64,000 nt of DNA from Persicitalea sp964500445 (GTDB lineage: Bacteria; Bacteroidota; Bacteroidia; Cytophagales; Spirosomataceae), in assembly GCA_964500445.1 (NCBI GenBank), contig CAZCOG010000012.1:1-64000 (forward strand). The letters are read 5' to 3'. The notes beneath the pieces are model-generated. The model did no database searches and had not been told where the DNA came from. It saw only the letters and a program-made list of their open reading frames with translations. This document shows, one piece after another, positions 25,585 through 33,927 of the stretch; position 1 is the first letter of the stretch; each line of letters starts with the position of its first letter. The position numbers and the translations under genes were made by a program.

Positions 25585-26769
25585 ATGAAAAAAAGTTTGA
25601 GGCTGTTCAAAGCGATTTCCCTATTCTGGCTGGTGGGTTCTCTCTTTTCTGCGGCCTTGGCCGAAAGTGAGGTGGGGCCGGACGGCCGCTACCATTTGGT
25701 ACGCGACCTCAAACATGACTGGTTAACTTACAGCCAGAAGTACCAGAATTACGTACCCTTTTCCCGGGAAGTCAACGAAACAGAAATGTCTGCCAGTCTA
25801 CTGATTGATCTGGTACAAAATCGCCGCTACGTTCTTCTTATTTCTTCTACCCGGCAAAACTACCTTTTTATTGAAGGTGCCTTGCAGAGTAAGCTTACAC
25901 CAGAAGCCTGGCTGACACTCGATATTGACAGCCTAAGGCGCGTATACCGTAAAAGTGAATTATTGATTACCCTTTATGGTTCGCCCGGAATCGAGGACAA
26001 AACGGTACTTATCGGCCATGCCAAGCGAGTAAACAATACGAATACCGAGACAAAGCAGAACCTGCCAATAATCAATATCAAGCCTCTGCGAACTACCCCT
26101 TTTGAGGATTTCTCAATCGTAGTGCTACTTTTTCTCTTAATACTCAGCTTATTTACTTACACCAGTTCGCCCTCAGTATTTCGCCGGTTTGTGCGTCCCA
26201 ACGATTTCTTCGACCGAAGCCCGCGTAACGACTTTTACAATTTCACCAGGCCTTATACACCATTTACGGTGATGATTGCCCTCTTTGTTGCCACGGGCAT
26301 GGCGTATCTGGTACTTTTTCTCATCCATTTTGATCTGGAGCTTTTTTATGCCGGCGGATTTCTCTCGGAAGGAGACACACTACCTGACCTTTTGCTGGAT
26401 CAGGTAAAGCTATCGTTCGCCTGCCTTGGTTTGTTATTTCTTAAATACCTCTGGATGAACTTAGTGGGGAGTGTGCTAAATTTGGGGAAGACGGTTAACA
26501 CGCACTATGTTAAAGCTCTACAGATTTCCTACGTTTTTTATGCTTTCAATATCGTGGTCTTTTTTGCCCTGCTACTTCCCAATCCGCAATGGCTCGAATT
26601 GGCGCGTCCTTACCTTATTTATGGGTTCGTATTTTACTATTCCATGCGTGTTCTGGTACTTTACTTGTTCAGCGACAACTCGGGCAGGGTTATAAATCTG
26701 TATTTATTTTCGTACCTTTGTGTCGTGGAAATCGTCCCCATCATCATTGGCGTGAAGTTCGCCGTATGA
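25585..26769 (+). CDS. DUF4271 domain membrane protein
   Basis: 394 residues from the ATG at 25585, which puts a signal peptide (FKAISLFWLVGSLFSAALA) at the front; an ATG at 25507 would overlap the sucD end and the terminator. A periplasmic N-terminal part of about 160 residues is followed by six to seven membrane helices, the DUF4271 region, with DFFDRSPRNDF and FLKYLWMNLVGSVLN. The function is unknown. In Bacteroidota this family typically sits directly before uroporphyrinogen-III synthase, as here (45-base gap), hinting at a link to heme synthesis. Confidence 0.8.
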   Translation: MKKSLRLFKAISLFWLVGSLFSAALAESEVGPDGRYHLVRDLKHDWLTYSQKYQNYVPFSREVNETEMSASLLIDLVQNRRYVLLISSTRQNYLFIEGALQSKLTPEAWLTLDIDSLRRVYRKSELLITLYGSPGIEDKTVLIGHAKRVNNTNTETKQNLPIINIKPLRTTPFEDFSIVVLLFLLILSLFTYTSSPSVFRRFVRPNDFFDRSPRNDFYNFTRPYTPFTVMIALFVATGMAYLVLFLIHFDLELFYAGGFLSEGDTLPDLLLDQVKLSFACLGLLFLKYLWMNLVGSVLNLGKTVNTHYVKALQISYVFYAFNIVVFFALLLPNPQWLELARPYLIYGFVFYYSMRVLVLYLFSDNSGRVINLYLFSYLCVVEIVPIIIGVKFAV

Positions 26770-26814
26770 CCAACCAGGGCCGGTTTTAATCGTAAATCAA
26801 CTAGGTAATAATTA

Positions 26815-27597
26815 ATGAGTGAGACCATCGAATTCGATCAGGATCGGCTCAACAAAGTAGCCAGTATCCTGGTGAGCCAGTCGCGGCCTGCCGACGAAAA
26901 TTCCCCCTACTTCGAGTTAGCCAGAAAGTACAATATCAAAGTCGATTTCCGCCCCTTCATTCAGGTAGAAGGTGTGTCTTTCAAAGAGTTCCGTAAGCAG
27001 AAGATCAATATTCTGAGTCATACGGCGATCATCTTTACCAGCCGGAATGCCATCGACCATTTTTTTCGGATTTGCGAGGAGGCGCGCATTGAAATGCCCG
27101 CCAGCATGAAGTACTTCTGCATTTCGGAGCAGACTGCCAACTACCTGCAAAAGTATATTCTTGTTCGTAAGCGAAAAATCTTCAATGGCACCAAAACCGC
27201 CACTGAACTCATTGAGCTGATGAGGAAACATAAGAACGAAAAGTTTCTTTATCCCTGCTCCGATGTCCGAAAGAATGACATTCCGGAATTTGCTGACGCC
27301 GAAGACCTCCACTTCAATGAAGCTGTGATGTATCAGACTGTTTCTGCGGATTTGTCGGACCTGGAAGATGTATTCTACGACATCATTGCCTTTTTCAGCC
27401 CGTCCGGGATCAAATCACTCTTTGACAATTTTCCTGATTTCAAGCAGAATAAAACACGTATTGCTGCCTTTGGCCCTACTACCGCTCAGGCCGTAGAAGA
27501 GGCCGGGATGCTGGTTGATATTCTGGCTCCAATGCCTAATGCTCCTTCCATGAATGGCGCGTTGGAATTGTATATCAGAAAAGCCAACGACATTTGA
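26815..27597 (+). CDS. hemD: Uroporphyrinogen-III synthase
   Basis: 260 residues of the divergent HemD family, which closes hydroxymethylbilane to uroporphyrinogen III. Visible marks are ILVSQSRPADENSPYFELARK, IIFTSRNAIDHFF, a middle YPCSDVRKNDIPEF, IIAFFSPSGIKSLFDNF and RIAAFGPTTAQAVEEAG, corresponding to the conserved T/SS and GPTT elements (each given in part). The family has few invariant residues, so the call rests on the overall pattern and on the DUF4271 neighbour. The downstream PorP-like gene starts 135 bases after its stop. Confidence 0.9.
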   Translation: MSETIEFDQDRLNKVASILVSQSRPADENSPYFELARKYNIKVDFRPFIQVEGVSFKEFRKQKINILSHTAIIFTSRNAIDHFFRICEEARIEMPASMKYFCISEQTANYLQKYILVRKRKIFNGTKTATELIELMRKHKNEKFLYPCSDVRKNDIPEFADAEDLHFNEAVMYQTVSADLSDLEDVFYDIIAFFSPSGIKSLFDNFPDFKQNKTRIAAFGPTTAQAVEEAGMLVDILAPMPNAPSMNGALELYIRKANDI

Positions 27598-27731
27598 TTA
27601 CTGCCGGAAGGTTGAAAATAAAACTGGCCTCCCGTTATATTTTCAATTTTTTTACGGAATATGCGTTATTGTTCAGACTTTCTGAGGGGAAGTTCGAACT
27701 ATTAAATGATTGTGGTTATTCCCAAGCCCGT

Positions 27732-28688
27732 ATGTTACGTAGAATTTTTACTTTTTCTTTAATTGTCGTCGGTGCCATGCTTTTTTCGTATGCCCATGCA
27801 CAGCAGCCGACCCAATTCAGCCAGTTCCAGCTTAATCAACTCTACTTCAATCCTGCCGCTGCCGGAGCTGATGCCGTAACCCGTATTCAGGTTATTCATC
27901 GTACGCAGTACGCAGGTTACCAGGGTACTTTTGACGCGGGTGGAGCGCCCAGTACTCAGCTGTTTTCGGCCAGTACAGCCATCAAAAATTTGGGGGTCGG
28001 CTTTACCGCTTTCAATGATAAAATTGGCGCCTGGTCCAATCAAAGTTTTCAACTGGCAGCGGCTTATCGCTTTGCTCTGAGCAACGGAAATTTGGCCGTG
28101 GGAGCCAGCGCGGGACTTTACCGCTCAGCCATAGATTACAATATACTCCGTGCCAGAGATGATGGCGACCCGATCATCGGCACGGGCGTAGTGGGAGAAA
28201 TTCACCCCGATGTCAACTTGGGAATACGGTACGAAACTGCGGCTTTCTACGTTGGGTTATCGGCAACGCATCTACTCAATTCGGAATATAAGCTAGGCAC
28301 CGACCTGGCAACCAATCCTCTCATTCCTACGTATTACCTCAACGGCGGCGTGAACCTGGAAATTGGTTACCTGTTCGAAGTACAGCCGTTTGCTATTGTA
28401 AAGTCCGATTTTTCTTCGCCTATTGCCATTGAGGGCGGGGTAATGGGTACTTACAATCAGCGGTTCTGGGCTGGGCTTTCTTATCGAAACCAAGACGCCA
28501 TTGTTACGATGGCGGGTATCAACCTTTTGCAAAACCAGTCTCTCCGCCTTTCCGGCGCGTTTGATATAGTTACGTTTGGTACCAGTGCTAAAGAGCCGTC
28601 ATCGTACGAGGTGATGCTTTCCTACCGGCTGCCAGCCCCGAAATTTGGTAAAAAGACGATTGTCCGTACCCCCAGGTTCAGGTTTTAA
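27732..28688 (+). CDS. porP: PorP/SprF-family outer membrane protein
   Basis: About 318 residues from the ATG at 27732, giving a clear signal peptide (FSLIVVGAMLFSYAHAQQ). A longer frame opening at 27594 overlaps the hemD stop and lacks a sensible N-terminus. QFSQFQLNQLYFNPAAAGAD after the signal is the family hallmark, and the rest alternates like a beta-barrel, ending PAPKFGKKTIVRTPRFRF. Members work with the type IX secretion system at the outer membrane; PorP tethers the C-terminal PorE-type complex in Porphyromonas. Its place directly before gldKLMN repeats the porP-porKLMN order. Confidence 0.88.
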   Translation: MLRRIFTFSLIVVGAMLFSYAHAQQPTQFSQFQLNQLYFNPAAAGADAVTRIQVIHRTQYAGYQGTFDAGGAPSTQLFSASTAIKNLGVGFTAFNDKIGAWSNQSFQLAAAYRFALSNGNLAVGASAGLYRSAIDYNILRARDDGDPIIGTGVVGEIHPDVNLGIRYETAAFYVGLSATHLLNSEYKLGTDLATNPLIPTYYLNGGVNLEIGYLFEVQPFAIVKSDFSSPIAIEGGVMGTYNQRFWAGLSYRNQDAIVTMAGINLLQNQSLRLSGAFDIVTFGTSAKEPSSYEVMLSYRLPAPKFGKKTIVRTPRFRF

Positions 28689-28735
28689 GAAATATCAACT
28701 CAAAATAAACGTTTATTTGATTTTTGGCGTAGTTC

Positions 28736-28770
28736 TTGTTATTCATTACCGAAACCAAGCCTTATATTTG
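28736..28770 (+). promoter_or_regulatory. Putative Bacteroidota promoter for gldK operon
   Basis: A TATATTTG box (28763-28770) matches the -7 consensus TAnnTTTG, with TTG at 28736-28738. The 24-base spacing is slightly longer than the usual 17-23. It lies about 175 bases upstream of the gldK start, inside the 257-base porP-gldK spacer. The -7 box is persuasive; the -33 is less so. Confidence 0.45.
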
Positions 28771-28945
28771 GCCGATTTATGAATTTAGGTTTTTTCTCAT
28801 ACCAATCGGATTCAGAATTCGTTAGGAAAAAGTAGCAGGCCATAATCTGAAACAGACCTTGTCAATGAGATTTTCAACATATACTATACTTGCCTCTGGC
28901 AACGTTTTCAAACCAATATTTAACAAATACATAGCACAAAGTCCT

Positions 28946-30019
28946 ATGAATCTTAAAGCGTTCTATCGAAATGGCGCTAAATTCCTGCTTCTTGCAGCCA
29001 CGGTTATGCTTATGCAGAGCTGCGGCTTCATCAAGGAGAAGTTTGGCAAGGGGGGAAAGGAAGAAGCAGGCGTCGCCAACGGAGAGATCGTGGCAACCGC
29101 CCGGAAAGGGTATCGTCAAACAACTCCGGCGGGGATGGTAGCTATCCCTTCGGGTTCGTTCACTATGGGTCAGGCGGATGAAGATCTTGCCGCCACAATG
29201 GTCAACATGAACAAGCGTGTGACGATTAGTGCATTTTATATGGACGACACCGAGATCACTAACAACGAATACCGCCAGTTTGTGGACGCACTACTGCTAG
29301 ATTCCATTTCAGTACTCGGGGAGGAAGAAATAATGACCAAGTACTATCCCGACACGACGGTTTGGAAAAAGGACTTCGCCTATACAAACGGCGACCCAAT
29401 GGTTGAGTACTACTACATGCACCCTTCATTTGATACTTACCCGGTAGTAGGCGTGAGTTGGACTGCTGCTCAGTATTTTTCCAAATGGCGTACTAATATT
29501 TACAATGACTATCGCGCTCAGGAAGGAATGTTCCGATCGCAATCGTTCCGCCTACCTACCGAAGCCGAATGGGAATGGGCTGCACGGGGTGGTCGTCAGG
29601 GAGCCAAATACCCATGGGGTAACCCTTACACCATGAACGGCAAAGGTTGCTTTCTGGCTAACTTCAAGCCACAACGCGGCAACTACGACGCTGACGGATA
29701 TCCTTACACTGGCCCGGCCAATGCGTATAACCCTAATGAATATGGTCTGTACAACATGGCGGGAAATGTATCAGAATGGACGTTGGATGCTTTTGCGGAT
29801 AACGCTACTACCATCCTATGGGATATGAACCCTATGAACGACAATCCCGATGAACCACGCAAGGTTATCAAAGGGGGTTCCTGGAAGGACGTGGCTTACT
29901 ACCTTCAGACAGGTACCCGTGCTTACGAGTTCGAAAACCAGCAACGTGCTTTCATTGGCTTCCGCTGCATCATGGATAACCTCGACGGGCGCCGGGGAGC
30001 CACCGGAAGGCGTCGCTAA
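28946..30019 (+). CDS. gldK: T9SS ring lipoprotein GldK/PorK
   Basis: About 357 residues from the ATG at 28946; an ATG at 28859 adds 29 residues ahead of the signal. The lipobox VMLMQSC puts the acylated Cys at residue 26. The mature protein has the formylglycine-generating-enzyme-like (SUMF1) fold: IPSGSFTMGQADED, AFYMDDTEITNNEYRQF, RLPTEAEWEWAARGG, YNMAGNVSEWTLD and VIKGGSWKD. GldK/PorK form the periplasmic ring with GldN/PorN under the outer membrane and are structural, not enzymatic. A terminator-like hairpin follows before gldL. Confidence 0.95.
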   Translation: MNLKAFYRNGAKFLLLAATVMLMQSCGFIKEKFGKGGKEEAGVANGEIVATARKGYRQTTPAGMVAIPSGSFTMGQADEDLAATMVNMNKRVTISAFYMDDTEITNNEYRQFVDALLLDSISVLGEEEIMTKYYPDTTVWKKDFAYTNGDPMVEYYYMHPSFDTYPVVGVSWTAAQYFSKWRTNIYNDYRAQEGMFRSQSFRLPTEAEWEWAARGGRQGAKYPWGNPYTMNGKGCFLANFKPQRGNYDADGYPYTGPANAYNPNEYGLYNMAGNVSEWTLDAFADNATTILWDMNPMNDNPDEPRKVIKGGSWKDVAYYLQTGTRAYEFENQQRAFIGFRCIMDNLDGRRGATGRRR

Positions 30020-30036
30020 TCAAAATATCTAAGCCG

Positions 30037-30064
30037 GAAGCAGCGACAACGCTGCTTCTTTTTT
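30037..30064 (+). terminator. Terminator-like hairpin between gldK and gldL
   Basis: Perfect 9-base arms GAAGCAGCG (30037-30045) and CGCTGCTTC (30050-30058) with an ACAA loop, followed by six T. It has all features of an intrinsic terminator yet lies inside the gld block, 18 bases behind gldK and about 70 before gldL. Confidence 0.8.
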
Positions 30065-30132
30065 ACCAGAGAGTTTTTTTAACACCCCAATTTTTCCTTC
30101 AACCAATTTAATTTTTAACAATCGTATTTTTT

Positions 30133-30954
30133 ATGGCTAAGAAAAACGGATCTAATGTTTTCTTCGATAAAGTGCTGCCTACTTTGTTTGCTGCTGGTGC
30201 GGTTCCGGTAATTCTGGGAGCCTTGTTCAAGATCCAGCACTGGGATGGCGGTAGTGAGATGCTTACCATCGGACTGGGTTCCGAAGCGGTTATTTTTGCC
30301 CTTTACGCTTTTCAATCGTTTGTGCAACCACCCGAAAGACAACCCGCCTGGGAGCGGGTATACCCCGAACTGGCTGACGATTACGATGGCCCACTTGCCT
30401 CGCTTCGCACAACTGGCCCGCAGGCTAATGGTCTGACAGCCAATATGGATGCCATGATGGCTAATGCAAAGATCACACCCGATGTTTTTGATAATTTGGG
30501 TAAAGGATTTCGTAGCCTATCCGAAAGCGTCAGTAAAATTGGAGATCTGACTGACGCTACCGTTGCGACCAACGACTACGCCAAAAACGTAAAAAATGCC
30601 TCCAACGCCATCAATGACATGAATAAGTCATATGGTGTGGCGATTACGGCGATGTCTTCAATGGCCGATGCTACCAAGGATGCTCAGGCGTATCGTGAAC
30701 AATTCCAGGCAATCACCAAAAATATGGGCGCCCTGAATGCCGTCTATGAAATGGAGTTGCAGGACACCACCAAGCACCTGAAAGCAATGAATGCTTTCTA
30801 TGGCAACCTGACGACCGCAATGTCCAATATGTCCGAAGCTACAAAGGAATCTCAGGCTTTCAAGACTCAGATGTCGCAGCTGACCAACAATATCTCTTCT
30901 CTCAACAGTGTGTACGGCAGTATGCTCACCGCCATGCGGGGTAGCAACGCTTAA
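30133..30954 (+). CDS. gldL: T9SS inner-membrane motor subunit GldL/PorL
   Basis: 273 residues. Two N-terminal membrane helices (about 17-40 and 44-65) include the charged GALFKIQHW segment of the family; the Lys/His and a downstream Glu (GLGSEAVIF) are the kind of residues tied to proton flow in the GldLM motor. The remainder is a long helical cytoplasmic tail with repeated MSNMSEATKESQAFKTQ-like units (STMADATKDAQAYREQ-type), suggesting coiled coil. GldL forms a pentamer around a GldM dimer. It is followed by gldM after 52 bases. Confidence 0.95.
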   Translation: MAKKNGSNVFFDKVLPTLFAAGAVPVILGALFKIQHWDGGSEMLTIGLGSEAVIFALYAFQSFVQPPERQPAWERVYPELADDYDGPLASLRTTGPQANGLTANMDAMMANAKITPDVFDNLGKGFRSLSESVSKIGDLTDATVATNDYAKNVKNASNAINDMNKSYGVAITAMSSMADATKDAQAYREQFQAITKNMGALNAVYEMELQDTTKHLKAMNAFYGNLTTAMSNMSEATKESQAFKTQMSQLTNNISSLNSVYGSMLTAMRGSNA

Positions 30955-31006
30955 GCACAACCAACTCAATTAATTATCCTCATATAATAACCGATCAATA
31001 AATTCT

Positions 31007-32605
31007 ATGGCAGGTGCAAAAGAAACACCCCGTCAGAAGATGATTGGATTGATATATCTTGTTCTGATCGCTATGCTTGCTTTGCAGGTAAGTTCGGCAA
31101 TCATTGAGAAATTCATCCTTTTGAACAATTCACTTGAATTATCTTCCGGGGCAGCCAATAAAATAAATCAGGAAACGGTCTTGAAAATCAAGGCTGCAGT
31201 TGAAAAATCGGGCAGCAGGGCCGCCGATGTAGCGGTAATGAAGCAAGCTGATGAAGTACGTCAGATCACGACGGGCATTATCGGCGAACTGAGTGCTCTA
31301 AAACAGGAAATCATTACAGCAGCTGGTGGTGGCCTCAAAGAAGATGGCAGCATCAAAAACCCAGAGGAAGAAGAGAAAGTAGCTAATCTGATGATTGGCG
31401 GTGGCGATCAGAAAAGCGGTAAGGCTTACGCCCTGAAGCAGAAACTGAACGAATACTCGCAGCAACTCAGCAAGTACAGCCCCCAGAAGTTTCAACCGCT
31501 GGCCCTTGATGCCAACGAAGACCCTATTGCCCAAGGCAAAGCCGATCAGAAAAATAAGGATTTTGCCCAATTGAACTTTGCGCAAACGCCCGTCGCTGCC
31601 GCACTTGCGGTGCTAAGCCAGAAGCAAACCGATATCCGCCGGATGGAAGGCGAGGTTCTGAACTACCTCGCCGGTAAGGTAGGTGCTGCCGACATCAAGT
31701 TTGACCGTATATTGGCCCGTATCAGTGCTGACAACAAAACAGTAGTAGCTGGTACCAAGTATAAGGGCGAAATGTTTATTGCGGCCTCTGCTTCGGGTAT
31801 CACACCGCGCATGAGCCTTAATGGTTCTCCGGTCCGGGTTGAAAACGGAATAGGCATCATTGACTTTACAGCCCAGGGCGGTCAGTACGGAAAAGACGGC
31901 CTTGTCCGTAAAGTACTACAAGGTGTTATCTCCTTCCCTACCCCATCGGGACGGGATACGACAGTTCGTCTGGAGCAAGAATACTTTGTAGCAAAGCCAA
32001 CTTATCAGATTGAAACGGGTACTTTACCCCCCCTCTATCTTGGTTGCGCAAATAAATTAAGTGTGCAAAGTCCTGCACTCGGTCCACTTTGGGACCCTTC
32101 TTTTTCAGCTGATGGTGCCGATATAATCAGGGGTAGTCAGAAGGGCAGAATCACGATTGTGCCTAACAGAAGCGAAGTCCTACTAAAAGTGAGCAACCAA
32201 GGAAATTTGCTGGGTAGTGAGCCTTTCCGGGTTACGCGAGTTCCCAAGCCTTCGCTTGAAATTCGGGTGAATGGTGGAGCCTATGACGACAGAAGAGGTG
32301 TTTCAGCTTCCAGCGCACGTTCTATTCAGGTTATCGCTATTCCCGACGAGAGCTTTAAGAATTTCAACCCTGAGGACGCTCGATTCCGGGTTTCTCAGAT
32401 CCAAGTCTCACTTGCTCGTGGTACTCGCCGGATTGCGGGCCCGCTAACTCTCAACGGAGGAGGTTCTATTTCATCATTAGCATCTAGTGCCCAACCAGGG
32501 GACCGTTACGTAGTTGAAGTTTTAGGTGTGCAACGCCAGAATTTCCAGGGAAAAGTTAGTGAAGTTGAGATGGGGAAACCAACACTTGGGGTTAATCTTA
32601 ACTGA
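31007..32605 (+). CDS. gldM: T9SS motor/rotor subunit GldM/PorM
   Basis: 532 residues. One N-terminal membrane helix (MIGLIYLVLIAMLALQVS) is preceded by the family's AGAKETPRQK. A helical D1 region and three beta-rich periplasmic domains follow, as in known GldM/PorM structures; QYGKDGLVRKVLQG and PTYQIETGTLPPLYLGCANKL (in part) are typical stretches. The dimer crosses the periplasm and contacts the GldK/GldN ring, passing motor rotation to gliding and secretion. Full length. gldN follows after 72 bases with no hairpin between. Confidence 0.95.
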   Translation: MAGAKETPRQKMIGLIYLVLIAMLALQVSSAIIEKFILLNNSLELSSGAANKINQETVLKIKAAVEKSGSRAADVAVMKQADEVRQITTGIIGELSALKQEIITAAGGGLKEDGSIKNPEEEEKVANLMIGGGDQKSGKAYALKQKLNEYSQQLSKYSPQKFQPLALDANEDPIAQGKADQKNKDFAQLNFAQTPVAAALAVLSQKQTDIRRMEGEVLNYLAGKVGAADIKFDRILARISADNKTVVAGTKYKGEMFIAASASGITPRMSLNGSPVRVENGIGIIDFTAQGGQYGKDGLVRKVLQGVISFPTPSGRDTTVRLEQEYFVAKPTYQIETGTLPPLYLGCANKLSVQSPALGPLWDPSFSADGADIIRGSQKGRITIVPNRSEVLLKVSNQGNLLGSEPFRVTRVPKPSLEIRVNGGAYDDRRGVSASSARSIQVIAIPDESFKNFNPEDARFRVSQIQVSLARGTRRIAGPLTLNGGGSISSLASSAQPGDRYVVEVLGVQRQNFQGKVSEVEMGKPTLGVNLN

Positions 32606-32677
32606 TTCAGTTAAGGTTATACTGATTTATTGTCAGGAACGTTATAAAAGAAAAAACGCAGAAAAATAGAAAACGCT

Positions 32678-33739
32678 ATGAGGATAAATGGAAAAGTGGT
32701 GGCCCTGTCCATCGTATCGCTGGCCATGGGTGCCACAGCGGTACAGGCCCAGGAGCGCGACGAAACAAAAATGAACCAGCTGTCGGCTCGCCCAATTGAC
32801 GATCAGGATATACTGATGAAAAAGGCGCTATGGCGCCGGGTGGACTTGAATGAAAAGCAGAATCTGCCGATGTTCTCCAAGAACAACGAGATTACGCGCT
32901 ATCTTTTGGAGGCTGCCAAAGCGGGTTTACTTGATGCGTATGTGAATGACTCCTGTGTGACCAAGCTCACGCCCGAAGAACTTCATAAGAAGTTACTGAT
33001 TCCTAATCAGGTTGCTGGCCTTTCTGCTGAGGAAATTGCAGCTGGTTTTGGTCAGCCGGCAGCCAACGATGGTGGCTGGGGCGACACGCCTAAACAAGAA
33101 GCTCCCAAACAGGAGGCTGCAGCCGATGATGGCTGGGGAACTCCAGTGAAGGATACGAAAAAGACAGCAGCCGTAGAAGATGATGGCTGGGGAACTCCTG
33201 TAAAGAAAACGACTCCGAAAAAAGGAGCTAAGACAGCTGCCGCACCCACCGAAGCTCCGAAAGATACTGTGGTGGCTCCCGATCCTTTCGATCAGCAACT
33301 GGCGGTTATTACGACTGAGGAGGAGTTTTTTCCTGACCAGTTGAGCTTATTGGAAATAAAGGAAGATTGGATTTTCGATAAGAAGCGCTCTCGCCCTTAT
33401 TTCGATATACAGACGGTCACCATTATGCTGCCTGCCGACCAGAATACGTCTACGGGTCTTGAGATTCCCATTGCATCCTTCAAATACAAGGATTTGGATC
33501 GTTTGTTCCGTAGTGACCCCAAGAAGTACATTTGGTATAACACCGTCAATACAGCCCAGCACAAAAACTTAGCGGATGCCTTCGATTTGCGCCTTTTCTA
33601 TGGCCGTATTACCAAAACATCTAATCCTATGGACCAGTCATTCATTGACATCTACAAAGGAGAAAAACAAGGTCTGATCAAGTCGCTCCAATACGAGCAG
33701 GAATTGCTGGAACTGGAAAGCAGCATGTGGGAATACTAA
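32678..33739 (+). CDS. gldN: T9SS ring protein GldN/PorN
   Basis: 353 residues with a signal peptide (VALSIVSLAMGATAVQAQ). Conserved family parts flank an unusual linker: RPIDDQDILMKKALWRRVDL before it, and LSLLEIKEDWIFDKKRS with KYIWYNTVNTAQHKNLADAF after it. The linker (about residues 127-203) is rich in Lys/Ala/Pro and contains NDGGWGDTPK once and DDGWGTPVK twice (150-158, 168-176). GldN binds GldK in the periplasmic ring. The gene is last in the block and is closed by a strong terminator. Confidence 0.93.
   Translation: MRINGKVVALSIVSLAMGATAVQAQERDETKMNQLSARPIDDQDILMKKALWRRVDLNEKQNLPMFSKNNEITRYLLEAAKAGLLDAYVNDSCVTKLTPEELHKKLLIPNQVAGLSAEEIAAGFGQPAANDGGWGDTPKQEAPKQEAAADDGWGTPVKDTKKTAAVEDDGWGTPVKKTTPKKGAKTAAAPTEAPKDTVVAPDPFDQQLAVITTEEEFFPDQLSLLEIKEDWIFDKKRSRPYFDIQTVTIMLPADQNTSTGLEIPIASFKYKDLDRLFRSDPKKYIWYNTVNTAQHKNLADAFDLRLFYGRITKTSNPMDQSFIDIYKGEKQGLIKSLQYEQELLELESSMWEY
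33065..33205 (+). repeat. In-frame DDGWGTPVK repeats in gldN
   Basis: Three units encode GGWG/DGWG motifs, starting at 33065, 33125 and 33179 (spacing 60 and 54 bases). The second and third share GATGATGGCTGGGGAACTCC at DNA level. They lie in the linker region between conserved halves of GldN. Confidence 0.85.
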
Positions 33740-33786
33740 TAAATTACAGATAGTTGGCAATGTACTTTTCATTGTAGCTACTTGAC

Positions 33787-33816
33787 AAAAAAGGGACGCT
33801 TCGGCGTCCCTTTTTT
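33787..33816 (+). terminator. Strong intrinsic terminator after gldN
   Basis: 13-base perfect arms (AAAAAAGGGACGC and GCGTCCCTTTTTT) around a TTCG tetraloop, about 50 bases after the gldN stop. The A- and T-runs make it potentially active in both directions; it ends the porP-gldKLMN block. Confidence 0.93.
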
Positions 33817-33927
33817 GTTGTCTAGCAACTGTACATTTAAATAAACGTATCGGTCTTGCGCGATCCATCCAAAATCGAAATTTCATAAGTAACAAATCAA
33901 TCAGATTTAGGAAGGCGCTTAACTACC

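Noticed and set aside
26713..26720. TACCTTTG inside the DUF4271 gene as a hemD promoter
   Set aside because: It matches the -7 consensus but has no TTG at the right distance and is coding sequence; left as a possibility only.
27594..27731. N-terminal extension of the PorP-like protein
   Set aside because: The extension overlaps the hemD stop and would bury the clear signal peptide that starts at 27732.
30658..30969. Antisense frame over gldL
   Set aside because: Cys/His-rich low-complexity translation opposite a well-supported coiled-coil gene; no motif.
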